A stretch of 64,000 bases of DNA from NCBI GenBank assembly GCA_035399865.1, contig DAOPJW010000001.1, positions 124,001-188,000 on the forward strand, given 5' to 3'. Below are positions 32,567-40,700 of this stretch, piece after piece. The DNA is from UBA1547 sp035399865. GTDB taxonomy: Bacteria > Patescibacteriota > Saccharimonadia > Saccharimonadales > Saccharimonadaceae. Position numbers and translations under genes: made by a program. How positions within the stretch are numbered: position 1 is the stretch's first letter; each line of letters begins with the position of its first letter. The notes beneath the pieces are model-generated. The model made no database searches. It was not told where the DNA came from and saw only the letters and a program-made list of their open reading frames with translations.

Positions 32567-33547
32567 ATGACTAAAAAGTCAGACCTATTAGAACAAGCAA
32601 ATAAACTCGGTTTGGAAATTACCGGAAAAAATACGATTGCCGAAATCGAAGTAGCCATTCAAAAAGCAGGCGAGACAGTCGAATCTGAAGAGCCAAAAAC
32701 CGCTAAAGCTGGCAAAAGAAGCGAAAAATACATAAAAGAGGCTGAAGTAAAAGCAGAAAAAGAAGCCAGAAAAATAAAAGGAGATACATCTCCTCAGTCA
32801 GAAGAAGCTTTAAAAAATACCATAAAAAAAGGTCCGAAGCCAATCACTAGGTCAAAATTAGAACGTAGAAGTAAAAAATACAAAAAAGTTGCAGAAATCT
32901 TTGATAAATTAAAAATATATTCACTAGATGAAGCTATTGAATTAGCAACAAAGACAAATCCTTCTAAATTCGATGCTAGTATTGAAATACACTGTCGCCT
33001 TGGAGTTGATCCTCGACAAGCCGATCAAAATATTCGAGCAACCGTCGTATTACCAAATGGATCTGGCAAGACTGTTCGAGTTGCAGTATTTGCTCCCGAA
33101 AATGATCATGATTCTGCAAGAAAAGCAGGTGCGGATGTAATTGGTGATGAAGATTTCCTAAAACAACTAGATAAAGAGGAACTTAACTTTGATATTTTAA
33201 TCGCCACTCCTCAATATATGCCAAAATTAGGAAAATATGCACGTCTTCTTGGTCCTAGAGGTTTAATGCCTAACCCAAAAAGTGGATCAGTCGCAACAAA
33301 TATTGCCAAAGCCGTAACTGAAGCAAAATCAGGAAAAGTTGAATATCGAGTCGATAAACAAGCTATCGTACACCTTTCGGTAGGAAAAGTATCGTTCGGA
33401 TCAAAAAAATTACTAGAAAATGCGACTGCATTCTTTGATAGTCTTAGAAATCAAAAACCATCCAGTATTAAAGGTATTTTTGTAAAATCTATTTCAATTA
33501 GTACTACACAAGGACCTGGAATTAAAGTTGATACCAGCATTTGCTAA
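32567..33547 (+). CDS. rplA: Large-subunit ribosomal protein uL1 with N-terminal extension
   Basis: The C-terminal 225 residues are a standard L1 (SLDEAIELATKTNPSKFDAS, LLGPRGLMPNPKSGSV). In front lie about 100 extra residues: a short SAP/HeH-like helix-extension-helix (KSDLLEQANKLGLEITGKNT, residues 4-35) and a lysine-rich linker. The 326-aa total is far longer than the usual 230. The extension could give added nucleic-acid contact. The start is supported by AAAGGATTCATA spacing. Confidence 0.95.
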   Translation: MTKKSDLLEQANKLGLEITGKNTIAEIEVAIQKAGETVESEEPKTAKAGKRSEKYIKEAEVKAEKEARKIKGDTSPQSEEALKNTIKKGPKPITRSKLERRSKKYKKVAEIFDKLKIYSLDEAIELATKTNPSKFDASIEIHCRLGVDPRQADQNIRATVVLPNGSGKTVRVAVFAPENDHDSARKAGADVIGDEDFLKQLDKEELNFDILIATPQYMPKLGKYARLLGPRGLMPNPKSGSVATNIAKAVTEAKSGKVEYRVDKQAIVHLSVGKVSFGSKKLLENATAFFDSLRNQKPSSIKGIFVKSISISTTQGPGIKVDTSIC

Positions 33548-33590
33548 ATCATAAATATTATCATAATATATATAAAATAGTTGATTATTT

Positions 33591-34253
33591 ATGTCAAAAA
33601 GTTTTTATAATAACGGTAAAAAAATACGACCAAAATCATATGAAGATGGTATTTTAAGTAGCCAACCAAACCCTGATGCCCGATTCATAAGTAAACATGA
33701 TTCACTAATTGATTACATAAAAGCTTTTCGTATGTTGAATTTAAGTATTGTACTAACTTCTGGTACTTTTGATTTGCTTCATGTAGGACATGCAAAATAT
33801 CTTGAAGAAGCAAAAAAATATGGCGATATACTTATTGTTGGTGTTGATAGCGACGAAAAAGTAAAAGTCAGAAAAGGACCTGAGCGTCCTGTAGTACCGG
33901 CTAATGAAAGAGTGAAAATGTTAGCCCATTTAAGGTCAGTTGATCTGATTACTCTTAAATATCCTGATGAGCCTAAATGGAATCTAATTAAACAAATTAA
34001 ACCAGACACATTAATAGTAACTGAAGAAACTTATGACGATGATTCACTTCGAGAATTAAGTAATTATTGTGGTCAAGTAATATGTATGGAGCCTCAAGCA
34101 ACCACGTCAACTTCGGCAAAAATTCGTAAACTCCAAGTTGGCTGGTCTACGAAAATTACCAAACCAGTCGAAGATATATTAAAAAAACATAAAGTAAGTA
34201 AAGAGTTGACAAAGGAAATTTTGGATGTATTAAGAAGTGGCCGTACAAAATGA
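33591..34253 (+). CDS. RfaE2/cytidylyltransferase-like nucleotidyltransferase
   Basis: The 220-aa protein has SGTFDLLHVGHAKYLEEA (HxGH) near residue 60 and STSAKIRKL near 180, the two nucleotide-binding motifs of the cytidylyltransferase superfamily. DSDEKVKVRKGPERPV between them resembles RfaE C-terminal and FAD-synthase-type enzymes. The substrate is unknown. Its stop overlaps the next start (ATGA), which couples it to the deaminase. Confidence 0.85.
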   Translation: MSKSFYNNGKKIRPKSYEDGILSSQPNPDARFISKHDSLIDYIKAFRMLNLSIVLTSGTFDLLHVGHAKYLEEAKKYGDILIVGVDSDEKVKVRKGPERPVVPANERVKMLAHLRSVDLITLKYPDEPKWNLIKQIKPDTLIVTEETYDDDSLRELSNYCGQVICMEPQATTSTSAKIRKLQVGWSTKITKPVEDILKKHKVSKELTKEILDVLRSGRTK

Positions 34254-35116
34254 AGAAAGATATTGAATATTTCGCAGGTTACATTCCAGTATTACACGAC
34301 GGATATATTAGAGCGTTTAGTCGATATCCAAAAGCTACTATAGGAATTATAAACGATGAAATATTGAGTAATATCGACTATTTAAGAAAAGACATTAGAG
34401 CAATTAAACAAATAGATATCAAAAAAGCACTTATTGGTTTAGGTAGGAAAGCCGAAATTATCGATAAAAAAAGGTTGAATCAAATTATAAAAAGTCCAAT
34501 AGCAATGCCTGATGACGATATAACTCGAACAATCAAAAATCAGAACCCAGATGCAGAAATATTTCTAGAACCAATTTTTTTACGCTGGGATAGAGATAAT
34601 TCAATAACAGATTCAGTAATAGTTCCCGATAGCACTATTGATATTAATTCAAACGATCCCGTTATTAAGTGTTTGTCTAATGAATTGAAAAAAAGTACCA
34701 ACTGGTGGCGTCATCTTGGTGTCGTTATAACTGATGATGATAATATAATTATAAGTACTCACAACTGTTGTGTTCCAACAGAATATAGTTCATGGATTGA
34801 TTGCGACCCACGAATTACTGCAAAAAAAGGCGAAAATATTGAACGTTCGATAGATATGCATGCTGAAGCAAGAGCAATTGCCGAAGCAGCTAACAGGGGA
34901 TTGTCGTTAAAAGGTAAAAATATTTATGTTAGTACATTCCCTTGTCCAAATTGTGCAAAGTTGATTGCAGTCAGTGGATTCAGTAAATGTTACTACATTG
35001 AAGGATATTCGATGCTTGATGGTTACGATATTTTAAAATCTTACGGTATTGAAATAATAAAAATTAATATCGAATTGCCAAAAGAAGATCCGAAAATTTT
35101 TAAAAAATATAATTAA
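34250..35116 (+). CDS. Nucleotidyltransferase-like plus dCMP-type deaminase fusion
   Basis: The 288-aa protein ends in a cytidine/dCMP deaminase domain: zinc ligands MHAEARAIAEAA (HAE) near residue 204 and STFPCPNCAKLI (PCxxC) near 226. The first 130 residues, starting FAGYIPVLHDGYIRAFSRYP, look like a degenerate nucleotidyltransferase. If it deaminates dCMP, the product dUMP feeds the convergently encoded ThyA. The 3' end overlaps the opposite DHFR-HIT gene by four bases. Confidence 0.82.
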   Translation: MKKDIEYFAGYIPVLHDGYIRAFSRYPKATIGIINDEILSNIDYLRKDIRAIKQIDIKKALIGLGRKAEIIDKKRLNQIIKSPIAMPDDDITRTIKNQNPDAEIFLEPIFLRWDRDNSITDSVIVPDSTIDINSNDPVIKCLSNELKKSTNWWRHLGVVITDDDNIIISTHNCCVPTEYSSWIDCDPRITAKKGENIERSIDMHAEARAIAEAANRGLSLKGKNIYVSTFPCPNCAKLIAVSGFSKCYYIEGYSMLDGYDILKSYGIEIIKINIELPKEDPKIFKKYN

Positions 35117-36042
35117 CGACTAATCTTGAATTTTACTTTTTTATCTTCAGGCAAATTATCCGAAGGTACGATTATATGAACATGCAAATGAGAAACTGAT
35201 GCACCATTAGAATCAGTACCTCCAAATCTCATTGCGACTCCACCAGATTTAATCTTATATTTTTCAATTGCCCAATCTATATGTTCTTGTAATTCATTAA
35301 ATGAACCGTCTTTTAAATCTTGAATATTTTCTGCGTGATAAGTTGAAATTGCCAAAAGATGATTCTTTGTATTATCATAAGGCCACTGATTCTCCGTTAA
35401 TAACCATTGTTCGCCTTGTCTTAGAATCGGCTTTTTGTGATATTTCTTCATATTTTCCAAGCAAAAAGGACACTCGTGATTATTTTCAATTTTTTCCATT
35501 ACTTGACGTTGTTCATCAAAACGGGCATTACTAATATTTACGAATTGCTTATCTTTTCTTTTATAACTAACAAATTTAAAGTCATATTTGTTATCTATAT
35601 CTGCATTATGAAGATCAGATTCAATAATTTTCCATTGATCATTATTAACCTCTGGGAAAAAAGTGTCGGCATCTATAAAAGACTCTTCGACTTCCGTAGC
35701 ATATATTCTATCGACGTCATTTATTGTTTGTCGATAAATTTCACCACCACCAATAATAAATACTTCGTCACTGTTCGCTAAGTTGTAGGCCTCTGGTATT
35801 GAATGTGCAACTTCAATATTTGGATTGCTAATCGAGTTGTCTTTAACTAAAACGATATTTTGTCTATTTGGTAAAGCTTTTCCGATCGACTTATAAGTTC
35901 GACTACCCATAATGACTGTATTATTGATTGTCAAATCTTTAAATCTCCTCATATCAGATTTCATATCTCCCATTTTCCAAAGTAAATCACCGTTTTTACC
36001 GATGGCCCTATTTTTATCGTAAGCAACTATAATATTTTTCAT
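35113..36042 (-). CDS. Dihydrofolate reductase fused to a HIT domain
   Basis: Residues 1-160 are a complete DHFR (IIVAYDKNRAIGKNGDLLW, VIMGSRTYKSIGKALPNRQN, VFIIGGGEIYRQ). Residues about 180-309 are a HIT-family domain with CPFCLEN and the histidine triad SHLHVHIIVP. DHFR recycles folate after thymidylate synthesis; HIT proteins hydrolyse nucleotide phosphoramidates or dinucleotides. Its ATG overlaps the ThyA stop (ATGA), so both are made from one mRNA. The fusion is unusual and the frame is continuous with no linker stop. Confidence 0.92.
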   Translation of the reverse strand: MKNIIVAYDKNRAIGKNGDLLWKMGDMKSDMRRFKDLTINNTVIMGSRTYKSIGKALPNRQNIVLVKDNSISNPNIEVAHSIPEAYNLANSDEVFIIGGGEIYRQTINDVDRIYATEVEESFIDADTFFPEVNNDQWKIIESDLHNADIDNKYDFKFVSYKRKDKQFVNISNARFDEQRQVMEKIENNHECPFCLENMKKYHKKPILRQGEQWLLTENQWPYDNTKNHLLAISTYHAENIQDLKDGSFNELQEHIDWAIEKYKIKSGGVAMRFGGTDSNGASVSHLHVHIIVPSDNLPEDKKVKFKISR

Positions 36043-37031
36043 ACAGCGGTACCACCCATATTAATTGGAGGATGAGCCACATAATCTTGAATAAAGAAGT
36101 GTTCAACCCTGAAATCTTCCAGATTTTTGATACTGGAATCGATAGTTAACCTCGGAAACGCGTACGGCTCTCGTTTTAATATTTCCTTAACCTTTTCTAG
36201 ATGTTGATTGTAAATATGAGCATTCGAAATCTGAACAACCAGTTCTTTTGGTTTGTAACCTGTTACTTGTCCTATCATCATAAGTAGTGCGGCATAATGA
36301 ACTAAATTGAAGGGAAAACCGATAGGAGCATCAGCACTGCGTTGCCAATGAACTAAAGAAATTTCCTTATTTCTTATATCAATATTGTAATGTTGTAAAC
36401 CATGACAGGGAACGACTAGAACTTTTTGTTTATAACTCGGAGCTCGGCTAATGAGTGGCGGAATAAAAGGGGTAATGATGTGCGTACGTAACTCTGGACG
36501 CGATTTTATCTGTTCAATCATAGCGGAGTACTGATTAAACGTTTTATTTTCATCTGGAAAATCATGAAAAGCAACCCCATAAGATCCCGGGCCTAAATCA
36601 CCAAGTTTAAGGTCGCGTTTTTTTGCTTTTTCCTCATTCGTAGTCCATGGCTTCCAAAAGCTACTACATCCATAATATTCTAGCTCTTCTTGTGTTCGAG
36701 CACCATTTATGAAAGCAATAATTTCTCCTAAAGCTTGTTTTAGGGCTCCAGACACAGGTCTCAAGCTTGTGTCGGACTTATAATTTGCAATCACTTCTTC
36801 TTTTGAAGCTTGAGTTAAATCACGTTCAGTAATTAAAGGGAACCCGTCTTTTTCAAGATTATATCTTAATTGATATCCTAAAATTTCAATAGAACCTTCG
36901 TCCATACCAGAGACCGCCTCACGACCTTCTTCAATGACTTTTTTCAATAAATCATGATATTGATAATCTGGCTTTCGTTTTTGATCATATTCAATAATTT
37001 GTTTAGGTTGCATATCCGCCAATCCGCACAT
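36039..37031 (-). CDS. thyA: Thymidylate synthase
   Basis: The 330-aa protein contains the catalytic VVPCHGLQHY, the folate/dUMP-binding QRSADAPIGFPFNLVHYA and NAHIYNQHLE. It converts dUMP to dTMP with methylene-tetrahydrofolate. It is longer than E. coli ThyA because of an insertion around WKPWTTNEEKAKKR and an N-terminal extension. An internal ATG at 37013 is an alternative start. Operon: thyA then DHFR-HIT. Confidence 0.96.
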   Translation of the reverse strand: MCGLADMQPKQIIEYDQKRKPDYQYHDLLKKVIEEGREAVSGMDEGSIEILGYQLRYNLEKDGFPLITERDLTQASKEEVIANYKSDTSLRPVSGALKQALGEIIAFINGARTQEELEYYGCSSFWKPWTTNEEKAKKRDLKLGDLGPGSYGVAFHDFPDENKTFNQYSAMIEQIKSRPELRTHIITPFIPPLISRAPSYKQKVLVVPCHGLQHYNIDIRNKEISLVHWQRSADAPIGFPFNLVHYAALLMMIGQVTGYKPKELVVQISNAHIYNQHLEKVKEILKREPYAFPRLTIDSSIKNLEDFRVEHFFIQDYVAHPPINMGGTAV

Positions 37032-37089
37032 CGCTTTAAAAGTTATATTTATTTAATTTTATCATTTTTAACAATATTATTAGTAACTG

Positions 37090-37119
37090 TTGACTTTTTG
37101 ACCGCAAAATTGATATAAT
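37090..37119 (+). promoter_or_regulatory. Promoter of rplJ-rplL
   Basis: TTGACT (37090-37095), 18-bp spacer, TATAAT (37114-37119). It is followed by the L10 leader. Confidence 0.75.
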
Positions 37120-37125
37120 CTCTCA

Positions 37126-37270
37126 AGACATCACCAAAGACAGTAGCTGTCAAATAAGACTTAATTCGTTTATTTTAAAACGTTGCTACCGAGGATTATG
37201 TATTTCTTACATTTTTCGATATTTAGTCTTTGGCGATGCGAGATCCAAAGACTTTTTTATATCTCGCTTC
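37126..37270 (+). promoter_or_regulatory. Ribosomal L10 leader with attenuator
   Basis: The leader has the expected AAAGACAGTAGCTGTCAAATAA...GTTGCTACCGAGGA pattern of L10-binding leaders. Downstream, AGTCTTTGG (37225-37233) and CCAAAGACT (37245-37253) form a stem followed by six T, an intrinsic terminator. An identical CCAAAGAC at 37134-37141 in the leader can pair with the same GTCTTTGG strand, giving an antiterminator. L10 binding would decide which forms; this last step is inference. Confidence 0.75.
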
Positions 37271-37348
37271 GCCTTCGCCATACAGCGAAAAGCAAATGTC
37301 TGAACATTTACAATTCGATCGGAATAATTAACCAAAAGGAGAATTTTT

Positions 37349-37876
37349 ATGGCAATTACACGCGATAAAAAGAACGCTTTGGTAACAGAATTAACTGATT
37401 TGTTTACTAATTCAAAAAGTTCAGCTGGTGCAGTTTACACTGGTTTAAGCGTAGCTGATATGCAAGAATTAAGAACCTCTGCACGAAGTTTTGATGTTGT
37501 GATAAAAGTAGTAAAGAATCGATTAGTGAGAGTTGCACTATCAAGTAGTGATAAATTTAAAAAAGCTGATACTAGTCTTCTAGTTGGACAACTAGTGTAT
37601 GCTTTTTCGTCAACAGACGAAATCGCTCCAGCACAAGTATTAGCTAAATTTGCAAAAAGTCATCCACAAATGAAATTAGTCGTCGGTTTCGATGACTCAG
37701 GTTTATCTCTGGATACTCCAACTGTCACTGCATTAGCTGAACTACCAACAAAAGAACAATTACGAGGACAGTTTGTCAGTGTACTTTCAGCTCCTCTGTC
37801 AAGTTTCTTGGGAGTAGCAAACGGTGCACAACGTGGCTTTACGCAAGTATTATCTCAACGTGCCAAATCAATATAA
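37349..37876 (+). CDS. rplJ: Large-subunit ribosomal protein uL10
   Basis: The 175-aa protein shows the L10 fold: VYTGLSVADMQELRTSARSF, KVVKNRLVRVAL and a C-terminal helix for L7/L12 dimers. It is the stalk base protein and the probable ligand of the leader upstream. Start follows AAAAGGAGAA. Confidence 0.95.
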   Translation: MAITRDKKNALVTELTDLFTNSKSSAGAVYTGLSVADMQELRTSARSFDVVIKVVKNRLVRVALSSSDKFKKADTSLLVGQLVYAFSSTDEIAPAQVLAKFAKSHPQMKLVVGFDDSGLSLDTPTVTALAELPTKEQLRGQFVSVLSAPLSSFLGVANGAQRGFTQVLSQRAKSI

Positions 37877-37999
37877 TTTTGTAACCATAATAATAGGTAG
37901 GTGGCAGTTAATAAATAATAGTTTGTGAAAATACCACAGCAAATTATTACCACATGGCACTTACCACATACAAACTATTAATAAAAGGAGAATGTAATC
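37877..37999 (+). promoter_or_regulatory. Hairpin-rich leader of rplL
   Basis: TAATAGTTTGT near 37915 pairs with ACAAACTATTA near 37970. Inside this stem GGTGGCA and TGGCA/ACCAC stretches can make further pairing. The right half resembles the end of the nusG-rplK spacer. The AAAGGAGAA Shine-Dalgarno follows directly. Confidence 0.55.
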
Positions 38000-38404
38000 A
38001 TGGCTGAAAACGAAATTAAGCTTACAGCTACTCAAAATAAAATTGTTGATGAACTCAATAAATTATCTGCTCTTGAATTGAGCCAAGTAGTAAAATATCT
38101 AGAAAACGAATGGGGAGTAAGTGCTGCAGCTCCTGCAGTAGCAGTTGCTACCTCTGCAGGTGCTAGCGAAGTAGCTCCAGCTGAAGAGACAAAATCAGAA
38201 TACACTATCAATCTTAAAGATGCTGGTGGTCAAAAAGTTGCTGTAATCAAAGCTGTTAAAGAAATCACCGGCTTGGGTCTTGGTGAAGCAAAAGCAATCG
38301 TAGACAGTGCACCTGGAACCGTTAAAGAAAAAGCTAACAAAGAAGATGCCGAAAAGGCAAAGAAAATGCTTGAAGAAGCTGGTGCAACAGTAGAATTAGT
38401 ATAA
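38000..38404 (+). CDS. rplL: Large-subunit ribosomal protein bL12 (L7/L12)
   Basis: The 134-aa protein has an N-terminal dimerisation helix, an alanine-rich hinge (SAAAPAVAVATSAGASEVAP) and the conserved C-terminal domain KVAVIKAVKEITGLGLGEAK. Standard L7/L12 that recruits translation factors. Confidence 0.97.
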   Translation: MAENEIKLTATQNKIVDELNKLSALELSQVVKYLENEWGVSAAAPAVAVATSAGASEVAPAEETKSEYTINLKDAGGQKVAVIKAVKEITGLGLGEAKAIVDSAPGTVKEKANKEDAEKAKKMLEEAGATVELV

Positions 38405-38434
38405 AAAAATTAATAAATTCCGATTGAATTTCTA

Positions 38435-38465
38435 ACATACAGCCTCGATATTCGAGGCTGTATGT
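38435..38465 (+). terminator. Terminator after rplL
   Basis: ACATACAGCCTCGA and TCGAGGCTGTATGT form a perfect 14-bp stem with a TAT loop, followed by ATTTATGTTT. Confidence 0.85.
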
Positions 38466-38610
38466 ATTTATGTTTAAAATCTACAACATTTATTGATTTC
38501 AATCATAAATTGCTGTGGAAAAAACTAGTAATTGTTGACATTTTTACGATTCGTTGATATATATAAGATAATATCACCGCAAAAATAGACAAAGGAAACT
38601 GCGAGAAACT

Positions 38611-39129
38611 ATGTCTGAATTACCAGAGAAACAAATAAAACGCCTCCATAGTTTAATACAAGAGGCCGAAACAAACCTTGCTGCTGCTAAAGAATTATTA
38701 ATTAGTATTACCGGAGAAGGTGGCGTAGCTATAACGCCAAGATCGAGTAATATTGATGACGTTAAGGGAAAAGTAATTGAAGGTATTTTTGATGGCCAAA
38801 AAATGATTGGCCCAGATGGAAAAGAATATCCAGTACCCACGAACTATGCCAGTAAATCAAAACTTATAGAGGGCGATATTTTAAAATTGACGATTACTGA
38901 TGATGGTAGCTTTATATACAAGCAAATTGGTCCTATAGAAAGAAAACAAATAATCGGAACTCTTGTCCAGCATGATGGTGCATATTATGTTGAAGCAAAC
39001 GGACATGAATATCGTATTCTTTTAGCAAGCGTAACATATTTTAAGATTAACGAAGGTGACCAAGTTACAATAATTGTTCCAGCTGATAATCCTAATGCCA
39101 CTTGGGCCGCAGTAGAAGCATCTTTGTAA
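38611..39129 (+). CDS. Conserved hypothetical protein (coiled coil plus beta domain)
   Basis: The 172-aa protein starts with a helical hairpin region (SELPEKQIKRLHSLIQEAET) and continues as a beta-rich domain with KVIEGIFDGQKMIGPDGKEY. No named family recognised, but the gene sits after rplL with its own AAAGGA site. I think it is of a type common in CPR genomes; the role is unknown. Confidence 0.75.
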   Translation: MSELPEKQIKRLHSLIQEAETNLAAAKELLISITGEGGVAITPRSSNIDDVKGKVIEGIFDGQKMIGPDGKEYPVPTNYASKSKLIEGDILKLTITDDGSFIYKQIGPIERKQIIGTLVQHDGAYYVEANGHEYRILLASVTYFKINEGDQVTIIVPADNPNATWAAVEASL

Positions 39130-39310
39130 AAAATAAATTGTATTATTCAAACTATCCCATATATTTGCAGGATATAATATTGCATTAATAATCAAAAGCA
39201 TTATAATTAAGCTATCACTAGAGGTGAAAACAAAAAAGAGTAAAAAATACGTCAATAATCTAATTAGTTATTGCGTATAATCATACTTAGATAGAGGGGG
39301 AGTGTTAGCA

Positions 39311-40696
39311 ATGTCAAAAGCATTGTATCGTAAATATCGCAGTAAGAAGTTTGATGATGTTATCGGACAAAAACATATAACTGATATATTGTCTAATTCT
39401 ATTAAAATGGGAAAAATGTCTCATGCTTATTTATTAACAGGTCCTCGTGGCGTAGGAAAAACTTCTGTGGCAAGAATTTTAGCTCACGAAATAAACATGA
39501 TAGATTATGACGAAGAAATTACGAATCTCGACATAATTGAAATTGATGCCGCCAGTAATAACAGCGTGGAAGATATTCGAGATTTAAGAGAAAAAGCTCA
39601 AATTGCTCCAGTTATATTAAATAAAAAAGTATATATTATCGATGAAGTACATATGTTATCTAAATCAGCGTTCAATGCATTATTGAAAACTCTTGAAGAG
39701 CCTCCTGAACATATCGTATTCATACTTGCCACCACGAACATTGAAAAATTACCTGCTACTATAGTTAGTCGTACTCAAAGATTTAGTTTTAGGCCAATAA
39801 GTGTAGAAGACGCTGTAAAACATTTAGCTAAGATTGCTAAAGAAGAAGAAATAAAAATTACTAAAGATGCCCTAAAATTGATTGCTAAACATAGTGAGGG
39901 TAGTTTTCGTGATAGTATTAGCCTGTTAGACCAACTTTCTGGATTAATTAACACTAATGATGTCAAGGAAATTTCCAGTGAACTTATAGAAAACGTTATA
40001 GGTTTAGCTTCAGATGAAATAATCGATAATATTATTTCTGCAGTAGAAAATAAGGACATCAATTCTGTTGTAAATATATTGGAAACTACATACAAACAAG
40101 GAATAAGTAGCCAAATTATTGCAAAACAATTGACTGACAAAATTATTGGCATGATTTCAGAAAAACCACGACTTCTTCCATTATTAGATTCTTTGATAGA
40201 AATAGAAAAAAGCCCACAGCCTCAATTAAAATTACTAAGCGTTTTAGGAATAGCTTCGATTAGTAAGCATCCAAATAAGACAATTGCATTATCAACTCCT
40301 GTTCATGAAATTAGTGCGTCGGTAGTTGAACTTCAAGAACAAGTCTCAACAATTAGAAGTAGCCAGTTAGACGATAATCCTATAAGTAAAATATTTAACT
40401 GGAAAAAATTTATTGAAAATACGAAAGAAAACGTAGCACTTTATAGTGTGCTATCAAAATGTAATTATGAATTAAATAATAAATCACTTACTATTTATGC
40501 TGGTAATAAATTTTATAAAAAGAAATTAGATGATATAAAATACAAATCTGCTTTAAATAATTATATAAATAAAATGGGATTTAATGATATTGAAATCTGT
40601 ACGATTCCAACATCTGCACCATTAAAGGATAGTCAAGCTGCAGCAATTGCTGTTATTATGGGTGGAGGAGAAGAAGTGGCCATAGAGGAGATATAA
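39311..40696 (+). CDS. dnaX: DNA polymerase III gamma/tau subunit, zinc-less
   Basis: The ATG at 39311 is preceded by GAGGGGGAG. The 461-aa protein carries YRKYRSKKFDDVIGQKHI, Walker A TGPRGVGKTSVARIL, Walker B YIIDEVHMLSK and sensor region TTNIEKLPATIVSRTQRF of the clamp loader. The zinc module, normally four cysteines just after the P-loop, is replaced by EINMIDYDEEITNLD with no cysteine. The C-terminal part is short, so it is closer to a gamma-like form. It loads the sliding clamp at the replication fork. dnaB follows after four bases. Confidence 0.95.
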   Translation: MSKALYRKYRSKKFDDVIGQKHITDILSNSIKMGKMSHAYLLTGPRGVGKTSVARILAHEINMIDYDEEITNLDIIEIDAASNNSVEDIRDLREKAQIAPVILNKKVYIIDEVHMLSKSAFNALLKTLEEPPEHIVFILATTNIEKLPATIVSRTQRFSFRPISVEDAVKHLAKIAKEEEIKITKDALKLIAKHSEGSFRDSISLLDQLSGLINTNDVKEISSELIENVIGLASDEIIDNIISAVENKDINSVVNILETTYKQGISSQIIAKQLTDKIIGMISEKPRLLPLLDSLIEIEKSPQPQLKLLSVLGIASISKHPNKTIALSTPVHEISASVVELQEQVSTIRSSQLDDNPISKIFNWKKFIENTKENVALYSVLSKCNYELNNKSLTIYAGNKFYKKKLDDIKYKSALNNYINKMGFNDIEICTIPTSAPLKDSQAAAIAVIMGGGEEVAIEEI

Positions 40697-40700
40697 TTAA

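Noticed and set aside
37183..37368. 61-codon frame in the rplJ leader
   Set aside because: It covers the attenuator hairpin and overlaps the rplJ start in another frame without an SD.
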